Source: an uncultured Flavobacterium sp. (GTDB lineage Bacteria > Bacteroidota > Bacteroidia > Flavobacteriales > Flavobacteriaceae). Taken from it: a DNA stretch of 15,293 nt. Position numbers and translations under genes: made by a program. The notes beneath the pieces were generated by a model. It was not told the origin of the DNA and did not search any database. It was given only the letters and a program-made list of their open reading frames with translations. Shown here one piece after another: positions 6,551 through 13,774 of the stretch. Position 1 is the stretch's first letter. Each line of letters begins with the position of its first letter. The stretch spans positions 1-15,293 of the forward strand of contig CAMLFV010000051.1 of assembly GCA_946479395.1 (NCBI GenBank). The letters are read 5' to 3'.

Positions 6551-6959
6551 AATTTTAAAATACCAAACGCTTATATTGCAACTTGTCATTATTAAAATTA
6601 ACAATCAAAGCCACTTTATTTTGTGATACTTTCAGATAATTAAGTGTTTGAGCAATATGTTCGTCTACGATGTGTTGTACACTTTTTATTTCTAAAATGA
6701 CCGTATCAAATACCACAAAATCTGCATAAAATTTATGAGGTAATACAATTCCTTTATAATTAACGCAATATTCTTTTTCTCTTTCGTAAAGAATATCAGA
6801 ATCTCTCAATCCAATTTCTAAAGCATCTTTATAGACAATTTCAGAAAACCCTTTTCCTAAATTGTTATGAACTTCCATACATAAACCAATAATTTTATAT
6901 GTTTCAGCTTCTTGAAAATTCATAACGATTTATTTTAAGATTAATCTGTGCATCTGTGG
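6535..6959. mobile_element. Possible TIR-bounded cassette carrying a GxxExxY gene
   Basis: The 28 bases at 6535-6562 and the 29 bases at 6931-6959 are inverted copies of each other with only two substitutions and one extra base. The outermost 12 bases (CCACAGATGCAC / GTGCATCTGTGG) are identical. Between them lies a single gene (GxxExxY), whose stop codon is inside the left arm and whose start lies 9 bases from the right arm. The whole is 425 bp. I see no obvious target-site duplication and no transposase, so any mobility would need help from elsewhere. It sits between the biotin carboxylase and carboxyltransferase genes, which are otherwise operon neighbours. The repeats could instead be transcript hairpins that belong to this gene family. 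Confidence 0.45.
6555..6923 (-). CDS. GxxExxY family protein (PD-(D/E)XK-like fold)
   Basis: The 122-residue protein carries the defining G25-x-x-E28-x-x-Y31 motif (GFSEIVY) near the N-terminus. A later nuclease-like D68...E78-x-K80 pattern (ADFVVF...ILEIKS) is followed by Q92 in AQTLNYL. This is the standard length and layout of the family, which is structurally of the PD-(D/E)XK type; the biological function is unknown to me. It is cytoplasmic, with no signal peptide. It lies inside an inverted-repeat-bounded 425-bp cassette in the middle of a carboxylase operon, in the same direction as the operon. That argues for later insertion rather than a role in carboxylation. The ATG at 6923 follows an A/T-rich leader after the right-hand repeat; no own promoter is evident. 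Confidence 0.9.
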   Translation of the reverse strand: MNFQEAETYKIIGLCMEVHNNLGKGFSEIVYKDALEIGLRDSDILYEREKEYCVNYKGIVLPHKFYADFVVFDTVILEIKSVQHIVDEHIAQTLNYLKVSQNKVALIVNFNNDKLQYKRLVF

Positions 6960-6966
6960 TATATAG

Positions 6967-8412
6967 TTATAGCTTCGTTGGTACGCGTAAAACTTTTTGA
7001 TCTGCGAAATATTGTTTCAAAGCCACTAAAGCTGCAACTTCGGCTTCTTTTGCCTGGTTTTTTTTGATGATATCAGCGCTATAAAATTTCTTCACGAAGT
7101 TCGTATCAAAGTTTCCTGAAACAAACGCATCGTGTTCAAAAACAAACGTACCAAAAGGTAATGTTGTACTTACACCTTCTATCTTATAATCTTGGATTGC
7201 CTTTAGCATCAACTCAATTGCTTCGTTACGATCTTTACCATACGTGATGAGTTTAGAAAGCATTGGATCGTAATAAATAGGCACGTCCATACCTTGTTCA
7301 AAACCGTTATCGACACGTACACCCTCGCCTTCCGGCAAAATGTAAGTCGATAAATTCCCCACCGATGGTAAGAAATCATTTAAAGGATCTTCGGCATACA
7401 CACGTAATTCCAACGCATGCCCTTTTATTTTTAAATCTTCTTGTTTGATAGGAAGTACTTCGCCACGAGCTACACGAATCTGCATTTCTACCAAATCGAT
7501 TCCTGTGATCAATTCCGTAACCGGATGTTCTACCTGCAAACGCGTATTCATTTCTAAAAAGTAGAAATTCTTGTTTTCATCTAACAAAAACTCAACCGTT
7601 CCTGCACCAACATAATCACATGACTTTGCCACTTTTACAGCAGCTTCGCCCATTGCCTGACGAATTTCGGGAGTTAAAACGGCAGAAGGAGCTTCCTCAA
7701 CCACTTTTTGGTGACGACGCTGAACCGAACATTCACGTTCGAACAAATAAACCACGTTTCCATGTGTATCTGCCATTACCTGAATCTCGATATGGCGCGG
7801 AGAACCTACATATTTTTCAATAAAAACCGATCCATCGCCAAAAGCAGAAGTTGCTTCGGAAATAGCACGCTGCATTTGCGATTCAAAATCTTCTTCTTTC
7901 TCTACCACACGCATTCCTTTTCCACCACCACCGGCAGATGCTTTAATTAAAATTGGGAAACCAACTTCTTGAGCTACTTTTTTCGCTTCATCGATATCTG
8001 TAATTGCGTGATCCAAACCAGGAACCATAGGAATATCATATGCTTTCACAGTATCTTTGGCTGCCAATTTATCGCCCATTACTTCAATAGCATGCGATTT
8101 TGGACCGATAAACGTAATTCCGTTTTTCTCTGCTAGTTCAGCAAATTTCGAGTTTTCAGATAAAAATCCGTACCCCGGATGAATACCATCAACTCCTAAT
8201 TCTTTACATACTTCGATGATTTTATCGCCTAAAAGATACGATTGGTTCGATGGTGCTTCGCCTATACAAACAGCTTCATCGGCAAATTTTACGTGGGGCG
8301 ACTGGCGATCGGCAACAGAATAAACAGCAACGGTTTTAATTCCCATTTTTTTTGCCGTTTTCATTACACGCAGTGCAATTTCACCACGGTTTGCAACTAA
8401 TATTTTTTTCAT
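6967..8412 (-). CDS. accC: Biotin carboxylase subunit of acyl-CoA carboxylase
   Basis: The 481-residue protein has the full biotin carboxylase layout: N-terminal KKILVANRGEIALRV (2-16), HPGYGFLSEN (78-87), the ATP-grasp glycine loop GGGGKGM (161-167), ECSVQRRHQK (227-236) and EMNTRLQVEHPVTE (287-300), then the BC C-terminal domain to about 445. It carboxylates protein-bound biotin with ATP and bicarbonate. E. coli AccC is about 450 residues; the extra C-terminal ~30 residues here contain no biotin motif, so the carrier is the separate 161-residue protein upstream. The stop is 43 bases from the GxxExxY start codon. Whether the complex makes malonyl- or methylmalonyl-CoA depends on the beta subunit; its GGAYD motif favours propionyl-CoA, so a pccA-like name would also fit. 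Confidence 0.93.
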   Translation of the reverse strand: MKKILVANRGEIALRVMKTAKKMGIKTVAVYSVADRQSPHVKFADEAVCIGEAPSNQSYLLGDKIIEVCKELGVDGIHPGYGFLSENSKFAELAEKNGITFIGPKSHAIEVMGDKLAAKDTVKAYDIPMVPGLDHAITDIDEAKKVAQEVGFPILIKASAGGGGKGMRVVEKEEDFESQMQRAISEATSAFGDGSVFIEKYVGSPRHIEIQVMADTHGNVVYLFERECSVQRRHQKVVEEAPSAVLTPEIRQAMGEAAVKVAKSCDYVGAGTVEFLLDENKNFYFLEMNTRLQVEHPVTELITGIDLVEMQIRVARGEVLPIKQEDLKIKGHALELRVYAEDPLNDFLPSVGNLSTYILPEGEGVRVDNGFEQGMDVPIYYDPMLSKLITYGKDRNEAIELMLKAIQDYKIEGVSTTLPFGTFVFEHDAFVSGNFDTNFVKKFYSADIIKKNQAKEAEVAALVALKQYFADQKVLRVPTKL

Positions 8413-8445
8413 TATGATTTCTTATCGATTTTAAAAATTCAAAAC

Positions 8446-8688
8446 TTAAGATTCTTTCTCAATACTTATGCTGTCTATCTTATCCAAAAATTTATTCTTT
8501 TTTCGTAATAAATAACTTAAGTAATTATAAATTCCAGTAAAAAATAAAGTTCCTAAAATAAGATAGTTTATTAGCAAATTAATTTTAGACTGATAATGCT
8601 TTAAAGAAGAGTTCTCTATCAAATCAAAACATTCTGAAATGCTTACTTTTAAATAATAACAGAAAAGCAAATAGAATAAAACTATCAA
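8446..8688 (-). CDS. Small hypothetical membrane protein between carboxylase subunits
   Basis: An 80-codon frame with two hydrophobic segments (residues about 1-14 and 36-62, the latter INLLINYLILGTLFF...) and a basic/acidic tail (RKKNKFLDKIDS). There is no ATG; the first plausible start is TTG at 8688, and the frame stays open upstream to 8712. An ATG at 8738 opens a different frame that ends after 17 codons, so a frameshifted N-terminus is possible. I do not recognise a family. It lies in the 355-base gap between the biotin carrier and biotin carboxylase genes, 33 bases before the latter, in the same direction. It may be a degraded gene, a small membrane protein, or an AT-rich chance frame. 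Confidence 0.4.
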   Translation of the reverse strand: MIVLFYLLFCYYLKVSISECFDLIENSSLKHYQSKINLLINYLILGTLFFTGIYNYLSYLLRKKNKFLDKIDSISIEKES

Positions 8689-8767
8689 TAACTTATGAAT
8701 AGAATATTTAATTTAGGATACTTTTTAAAACTATTCATATTGACTTTTAATCCAAATATGCTTAAAT

Positions 8768-9253
8768 CTATTCAAACTCAATTAATAACTGACCTTTTTC
8801 AACTGCCTGACCTTTTGTAACCGCAATAGATTTAATGATTCCGGCACGAGGCGAATCGAAACTGTTTTCCATTTTCATGGCTTCTAAAATCAACAGGTTA
8901 TCACCTTCGTTTACTTCTTGTCCAACGGTAACGTTAATTTCTAAAATCAGTCCCGGCATTGGTGCTTTAATGGCATTTACCACTTTTGCTTTACCAACTT
9001 CAAAGCCCATTTCTTTAATCAACTGGTCTAAATGGTTGGCAATGCTTACCACGTATTCGTTGTTATTTACAACTACCGTATATGTTTTGTTAATAAAATC
9101 GGTGTTCACAACTTTGGCGTGGTACGAAGTATTGTTGTGTAACACATGAAAGTTTTCTTGATCTAAACTTACCGCATCGGCAGCAAGCATTTGCTCTTCT
9201 GTAAAATCAAAGTTATATTCTTTATTTACAGAAACTTTAAGTGCGTTGTTCAT
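8768..9253 (-). CDS. Biotin carboxyl carrier subunit of acyl-CoA carboxylase
   Basis: The 161-residue protein ends in a biotinyl domain (about 93-161) with the biotinylation motif EAMKM. The biotin would be on K127, with the usual IKAPMPG (95-101) upstream half. The first ~85 residues are a beta-rich region without known motifs (YHAKVVN, TYTVVVNNNEYVV). It resembles what precedes the biotinyl domain in acyl-CoA carboxylase alpha chains, so this small protein may stand for the detached C-terminal part of an alpha subunit (inference). It carries carboxybiotin from the biotin carboxylase to the carboxyltransferase. It is the first gene of the minus-strand operon. The only promoter-like sequence upstream is a weak TAACTTTA at 9278-9285. 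Confidence 0.9.
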   Translation of the reverse strand: MNNALKVSVNKEYNFDFTEEQMLAADAVSLDQENFHVLHNNTSYHAKVVNTDFINKTYTVVVNNNEYVVSIANHLDQLIKEMGFEVGKAKVVNAIKAPMPGLILEINVTVGQEVNEGDNLLILEAMKMENSFDSPRAGIIKSIAVTKGQAVEKGQLLIEFE

Positions 9254-9319
9254 TGTATTATTTTGTTTCTAAAAGGGTAAAGTTATTTAAAAAAACGCAA
9301 TTATTTAATTAAAAACGGT

Positions 9320-9339
9320 GTTTAATGTATTAATTAAAC
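9320..9339. promoter_or_regulatory. Inverted repeat in the divergent intergenic region, possible operator
   Basis: GTTTAAT and ATTAAAC arms (9320-9326 and 9333-9339) flank a 6-base centre between the divergent biotin-carrier and 2H-phosphoesterase genes. The symmetry and position suit a dimeric regulator, but the arms are AT-rich and 7 bp palindromes are expected by chance in such DNA. Confidence 0.25.
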
Positions 9340-9370
9340 GATTCTTACGATATTTAAAAAAAATAATAAA

Positions 9371-9925
9371 ATGAATAAATATTCGGTGGTTTTTATGTCC
9401 GATTTGCAAACTATTGAAAAGGTAAAGCAAATGAAATTACTTTTAGCACAGCACATTGGTTGGTTTAACAGTAAAAATGCGTTGGCACATTTTACTATTT
9501 TTGAATTTTTTGAAGATGAAAATCAGGAAGATAAATTTTGTTTGCAATTAGATAGAATTGCTTCTGAAATAAATACTTTTAATGTACAGTGTGATGCATT
9601 TGACTGGTTTGATAATGGCGCATTCTACATTAAACCAAACGAAATTTCAGCTACCAAAATGACCGAATTAATGAAACAGGTTTTAAAAGAATCCACTCAA
9701 ATTAAAAAGAGCATTACCAATACAAATCCGCATGTATCAATAGCAAGAAGGTTATCGCCCGAAAAACTTGAAATTGCTCAAAATTTGTTTAAAACCATTG
9801 ATTTAAGGTTTGATGTTACCAGCTTAACGCTAAGAAAATTCGATCAAAACCTAAAACAATTTATTGCTTATAAAGAATTTCCGTTACTTGGAAAACCTAA
9901 AGAAATACAAGGAAGTTTGTTTTAA
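9371..9925 (+). CDS. 2H phosphoesterase, 2'-5' RNA ligase family
   Basis: The 184-residue protein has the two H-x-(T/S) motifs that define the 2H phosphoesterase fold: H40-F-T42 (AHFTIFEF) and H121-V-S123 (NPHVSIARRL). They are separated by about 80 residues, as usual. Members act on 2'-5' linked or cyclic phosphodiester bonds in RNA or nucleotides (LigT/ThpR type, CPDase); the bacterial substrate is rarely known. It is cytoplasmic, with no signal peptide. It is a single gene, divergent from the carboxylase operon and convergent with pgi, followed by two hairpin terminators. The ATG at 9371 begins the homologous region (MNKYSVVFMSDL), after an A-rich leader. Confidence 0.85.
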   Translation: MNKYSVVFMSDLQTIEKVKQMKLLLAQHIGWFNSKNALAHFTIFEFFEDENQEDKFCLQLDRIASEINTFNVQCDAFDWFDNGAFYIKPNEISATKMTELMKQVLKESTQIKKSITNTNPHVSIARRLSPEKLEIAQNLFKTIDLRFDVTSLTLRKFDQNLKQFIAYKEFPLLGKPKEIQGSLF

Positions 9926-9929
9926 AAAG

Positions 9930-9959
9930 AAAAACGCAAACCAATTAGTCTGCGTTTTT
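9930..9959. terminator. Bidirectional hairpin terminator
   Basis: AAAAACGCA (9930-9938) pairs perfectly with TGCGTTTTT (9951-9959), and the stem can extend by two or three pairs over one mismatch. Each strand ends in a T-run, so it can stop the plus-strand phosphoesterase transcript and the minus-strand pgi operon. Confidence 0.8.
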
Positions 9960-9968
9960 GTAATTATC

Positions 9969-10004
9969 AACTCTGACAAAGTTTAAAACTTTGTCGGAGT
10001 TTTT
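9969..10004 (+). terminator. Second hairpin terminator after the 2H phosphoesterase gene
   Basis: AACTCTGACAAAGTT (from 9969) pairs with AACTTTGTCGGAGTT (to 10001) with one G-T wobble and a very small loop, followed on the plus strand by TTTTT. The minus strand has no T-run after the stem, so this one works best for plus-strand transcripts. Confidence 0.7.
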
Positions 10005-10005
10005 A

Positions 10006-11592
10006 TCATTGTTTATTTTTTAAATAATGATTCAACAAAAAGGCAGTTGAACAATCGTGGTTTTTTATTTCGTTTGCCTGCAGTTCGGTTTTAATGTTGT
10101 TTGCTAAAACCTTTCCGTACTCCACACCAAATTGATCAAAACTATAAATGTTCCAAATATAGCCTTGTACAAACGTTTTGTGTTCGTATAATGCCAACAA
10201 ACTTCCTAACGATTCAGGCGTTAACTTGTCAATCAAAATAGTGTTCGATGGTCGATTTCCTTTAAATTCCTTGTAAACAGCGTTTTTATCATTGCTGTCT
10301 TCGGTATGATAATTTCCTTCCTTACCATTCATCAATGCTTCAGTTTGCGCAAAAAAGTTAGCCATTAGTAAATCGTGCAAATCACTTGAGTAAAAAGGGT
10401 TTATAAATCCAATAAAATCGGTCGGAATAATCTTTGTTCCCTGATGAAACAACTGAAAAAACGCGTGTTGCGAGTTGGTACCAACTTCTCCCCAAACAAT
10501 GGTTCCTGTTTCGTAATTCACCGGACTTCCGTTTCTATCGACACTTTTTCCGTTACTTTCCATAATTACCTGCTGTAAATAAGCCGGCAACATTTTTAAT
10601 TTATCAACATACGGTACAACTGCTTCGGTTTCAAAACAAAAAAAGTTGTTGTACCAAATAGAAAGCAACGCCAAAATAACCGGAATATTTTCTTTAAAAG
10701 GCGTGTTCGCAAAATGCTGATCCATTTTGTTTGCACCATTTAACAACTTTTCGAAATTAGTAAAACCAACAGACAACGCAGTACTTAAACCAACAGCACT
10801 CCATAAAGAATAACGTCCGCCGACGTAATCCCACATTGGGAAAATATTCTGCGCTTCAATACCATACTTTACCGCTTCGGGAATGTTTGATGAAACTGCT
10901 ACAATATGGTCTTGTGTTTTTAAATCATTCTGCAACAACCAGTTTTTAAAAATATCGGCATTGCTGATCGTTTCCAGCGTTGTAAACGATTTTGAAACCA
11001 TTACAACCAACGTAGTTTCTGCTTGTAGCTTGGTTTTTAAACATTCAATAGTATCATTGTCGATATTTGATACGTAGTGAACATTTAAATGATTTTTGTA
11101 ATCAGCCAAGGCTTCGGTAACCAGTTTCGGACCTAAATCTGATCCGCCGATTCCGATATTAATCACATCTGTAAACGCTTTTCCGGTTGATCCTTTCAAA
11201 TCGCCCGAAATAACGCTTTCTGTAAACTGTTGCATTTGTTTTAAAGCCGCAGCAACTTCTTCGGTTTGATTTTTCGGTTCTTTTCTTAAATCAGTATGAA
11301 GTACTTTTCTACCTTCGGTTTCATTGATGGTTTCGCCACTTAAAAGTGCATTGATTCCTGCTTTCAAATCAACATCTTCTGCCAATTCAACCAACAAATC
11401 AATGGTTTTACCGGTAATTCTGTTTTTGGAAAAATCGACTAAAAAATCGTTCCAAACAATATTAAAATCATTAACACGCGTTGGGTTTTCTTTAAAAAGC
11501 TCTTGCATCTTTACAAACTGAACTTCGTAAAAATGTTCACGCAACTTTTGCCACGCCTGTGTTTCGGTAGGATTTTTCTTTGGTAATGACAT
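10006..11592 (-). CDS. pgi: Glucose-6-phosphate isomerase
   Basis: The 528-residue protein is a standard PGI. It has the sugar-phosphate SIS region (INIGIGGSDLGPKL, 145-157; SKSFTTLET, 200-208), signature 1 DYVGGRYSLWSAVG (255-268), the catalytic glutamate region WGEVGTNSQH (367-376, E369) and signature 2 near QGYIWNIYSFDQFGVEYGK (476-494). It interconverts glucose 6-phosphate and fructose 6-phosphate in the cytoplasm. Its length is close to the ~550 of the E. coli-type enzyme. Its ATG overlaps the last base of the M23 peptidase stop (TAATG at 11590-11594), the last of three such junctions in this operon. The gene is ended by the hairpin at 9930-9959. No missing catalytic residue was noticed. 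Confidence 0.96.
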   Translation of the reverse strand: MSLPKKNPTETQAWQKLREHFYEVQFVKMQELFKENPTRVNDFNIVWNDFLVDFSKNRITGKTIDLLVELAEDVDLKAGINALLSGETINETEGRKVLHTDLRKEPKNQTEEVAAALKQMQQFTESVISGDLKGSTGKAFTDVINIGIGGSDLGPKLVTEALADYKNHLNVHYVSNIDNDTIECLKTKLQAETTLVVMVSKSFTTLETISNADIFKNWLLQNDLKTQDHIVAVSSNIPEAVKYGIEAQNIFPMWDYVGGRYSLWSAVGLSTALSVGFTNFEKLLNGANKMDQHFANTPFKENIPVILALLSIWYNNFFCFETEAVVPYVDKLKMLPAYLQQVIMESNGKSVDRNGSPVNYETGTIVWGEVGTNSQHAFFQLFHQGTKIIPTDFIGFINPFYSSDLHDLLMANFFAQTEALMNGKEGNYHTEDSNDKNAVYKEFKGNRPSNTILIDKLTPESLGSLLALYEHKTFVQGYIWNIYSFDQFGVEYGKVLANNIKTELQANEIKNHDCSTAFLLNHYLKNKQ

Positions 11593-12839
11593 TAATTTTC
11601 AAATTTTTCTTGAAGTTTGTCTTCTATAGCTTTTTTTACTGGTTTTATCTGGGTTAGATAATTAGCAATATCTTTATTATCCATTGCCAGCGATGTTGGT
11701 AATTTTTGTTTTAAAGGATCTACCTGAACGCCGTTTTTCCAAAATCGGTAGCAAACATGCGGACCTGTAGCCAAACCGGTACTGCCCACTTTACCAATTA
11801 CCTGACCTTGGGTTACACTTTGCCCGCGGCGAACCAATATTTTAGACATGTGCAAATACTGGGTGGTGTACATGCTGTTGTGCTTTACTTTTACGTAATT
11901 ACCGTTGCCCGATGTTCTGCCGGTTTCTATTACAACGCCCGATGCGGTTGTCATAATAGGTGTTCCGTGTGGTGCTGCATAATCGGTTCCGTTATGTGCT
12001 TTAAAGCGTTTTTGAACCGGATGAAATCTGTTTTTAGAAAACTTTGATGTGATGGTAAAATACTTTAAAGGCGATTTTAAAAACATGGTACGCATTTGCT
12101 TACCATTTTCGTCGAAAAACTGTGCTTCTTTTTCGCCTTCTTGTTTATACGGAAAACCATACACATCTTTACCGTTGTAACTGAAATAAGCACCTAAAAT
12201 TTCTTCGGTTCCCACGTAAATAGAATCGTTAATAAACTTTTCTTTTACAGAAAGGGCAAATTTATCGCCACTTTTAAATTTAAAGAAATCCACCGTCCAA
12301 GCGAAACGTTTTGCCAAACCTGCTGCCAAACCCGGATCTAATCCTTCTTTTTGGATTGATGCCGATAAAGATCCGTCAATTTCACCTGCTACGGTTTTAA
12401 TTTTATAAGTTACCGGATAATCTACGGTATAAGCATGAATAGAATCGCGAAAATCGATCACCTGAAAACCCATTTTATCGGGTTCGTAAATCAATATTTC
12501 TAATTTAGGAATGGTTTCTTTCGATTTTAACAAGGTAAACGTTTTACCCGCTTTAATCTTTCGAACATCGAACGAATCTTTTACTTTACCAACAATGTCG
12601 TGAATTTCGGTAGCATCGTAATTATGGCGTGCCAAAATCAAACTTAAATTATCTCCGCGCTCAACGGTATCACGTTCTACATGATATTCGTTCAAAGAAA
12701 AACCATAGGCAAATTCCGGTTTCACTTCTGCTTTGTCTTTTACGGCTACTTCGGCAAATTCAGGTTCTGACTCCTTTTTATTGCACGCAAAAAGTATCGA
12801 AAAAACTGTTAGAGATAATATGAGCTGGAAAAACTTCAT
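11592..12839 (-). CDS. M23 family peptidoglycan metallopeptidase, lipoprotein
   Basis: The 415-residue protein starts with a lipoprotein signal (MKFFQLILSL...SILFAC; lipidated C19), so it should be anchored facing the periplasm. Residues about 55-105 look like a LysM-type or OapA-like region (VERGDNLSLILARHNY), followed by a beta-rich linker and an M23/LytM domain at about 270-380. Zinc and catalytic residues: H282 and D286 (AHNGTDYA), H330 (YLHMS), and H361 in GPHVCYRFW. The last motif is normally HxH; here the second His is C363. Members cleave peptide cross-links in peptidoglycan. The ATG at 12839 gives the lipoprotein signal; the longer frame to 12938 would bury it and overlap the dioxygenase gene. 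The start overlaps the dioxygenase stop by one base, and the stop overlaps the pgi start likewise. Confidence 0.9.
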   Translation of the reverse strand: MKFFQLILSLTVFSILFACNKKESEPEFAEVAVKDKAEVKPEFAYGFSLNEYHVERDTVERGDNLSLILARHNYDATEIHDIVGKVKDSFDVRKIKAGKTFTLLKSKETIPKLEILIYEPDKMGFQVIDFRDSIHAYTVDYPVTYKIKTVAGEIDGSLSASIQKEGLDPGLAAGLAKRFAWTVDFFKFKSGDKFALSVKEKFINDSIYVGTEEILGAYFSYNGKDVYGFPYKQEGEKEAQFFDENGKQMRTMFLKSPLKYFTITSKFSKNRFHPVQKRFKAHNGTDYAAPHGTPIMTTASGVVIETGRTSGNGNYVKVKHNSMYTTQYLHMSKILVRRGQSVTQGQVIGKVGSTGLATGPHVCYRFWKNGVQVDPLKQKLPTSLAMDNKDIANYLTQIKPVKKAIEDKLQEKFEN

Positions 12840-13774
12840 TACAATGCGTCTTTGCCCCAGTTTGCTAACTCTTCTTCGCTCCACAATTTCGGGAAGAAAA
12901 TTCTGCGTTGGTATTGTGGTAACATGTACTTTTTCCAATCGCTTCCACCAGTTGCTTCTTGCGGTCCGGCTTCACTTTCGATGTATTTTTTTGCTGCTTT
13001 AAAATGCCCCATAACCCAAGTAATGTTCACGGTTTTATCGTAATGACGCATTGCTGCACGCAAATCTTCGTTCTGCTGATCTTCTATTGGAAGCTGCTTG
13101 AACTTTTGCCAAAGGTTTGATGTGTTGTATTTCTGCATAAAATCAATGAATTCTTTTTTGTATTTCTTTTCGAATTCATTAATTAAGTATGATTTTTTTC
13201 CGGTTTTGTAATCTTTACCTGCAGCCTGCCAATAGATGTGCTCAAAAGCATGTTCGTAAGGCGTATTTCTGTCGATTGTTTCGCGGTAACGGGCATCGAT
13301 CAAATTAATTAGATCAGTTGATGCAAATTCTATCAAACGATATTGCGCACTTTGAAAACCACTCGCCGGTGTTAAGGTGTTTCGGAATTTAAGGTATTGA
13401 TCGGTATCCATTCCATCGCGCATAATGGTGAACGATGTAGTTAACATATCAAAATAACGCGAAATTCTACCTAAACGATCGGTAAAAAATTTGGTTGTTA
13501 AATTTTCTGCGAAGCAAACCTGTTCTATTTCCCACAAGATCATTTTAAACAACAATTCGTTTACCTGATGGTACATGATAAAAACCATTTCATCTGGCAG
13601 GGTTGAACGTTGAATCTGTAAATTAAGCAACGCATCGGTTTGTATGTAATCCCAATAAGTGATTGGTTTTTGCCATAACATTCCTTCTAAATGCGTATCT
13701 AATTTTTGATCTATTTTAGTGAATTTATCCTGTAAGGCTTCTATTTTTTGTTTGCGTTCGTTTGAAATTTCCAT
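12839..13774 (-). CDS. Tryptophan 2,3-dioxygenase
   Basis: The 311-residue protein has the tryptophan 2,3-dioxygenase landmarks: TYWDYIQTDALLNLQ (39-53), FIMYHQVNELLFKM (65-78, distal H69), FRNTLTPASGFQSAQYR (130-146, substrate-binding R131), and the C-terminal VMGHFKAA (254-261) with H257 as probable proximal haem ligand. ATGGSDWKKY (274-283) corresponds to the GTGGS loop. It opens the indole ring of L-tryptophan to N-formylkynurenine using haem and O2 in the cytoplasm. Bacterial enzymes are usually 280-310 residues; this fits. No other kynurenine-pathway gene is in the window. It overlaps both neighbours by one base (TAATG), tying it to a DUF3108 protein and a cell-wall peptidase rather than to catabolic partners. 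Homology starts well inside, so the N-terminal ~30 residues are less certain. Confidence 0.93.
   Translation of the reverse strand: MEISNERKQKIEALQDKFTKIDQKLDTHLEGMLWQKPITYWDYIQTDALLNLQIQRSTLPDEMVFIMYHQVNELLFKMILWEIEQVCFAENLTTKFFTDRLGRISRYFDMLTTSFTIMRDGMDTDQYLKFRNTLTPASGFQSAQYRLIEFASTDLINLIDARYRETIDRNTPYEHAFEHIYWQAAGKDYKTGKKSYLINEFEKKYKKEFIDFMQKYNTSNLWQKFKQLPIEDQQNEDLRAAMRHYDKTVNITWVMGHFKAAKKYIESEAGPQEATGGSDWKKYMLPQYQRRIFFPKLWSEEELANWGKDAL

Noticed and set aside
9278..9285. Promoter of the biotin carrier gene (minus-strand TAACTTTA)
   Set aside because: One mismatch at the most conserved end of the -7 element and only 12 bases to the nearest upstream TTG; kept as a remark in the gene entry, not as a feature.
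12840..12938. Longer M23 peptidase starting at 12938
   Set aside because: It would place 33 residues before the lipoprotein signal and overlap 100 bases of the tryptophan dioxygenase gene; the start at 12839 also gives the same TAATG junction as its neighbours.
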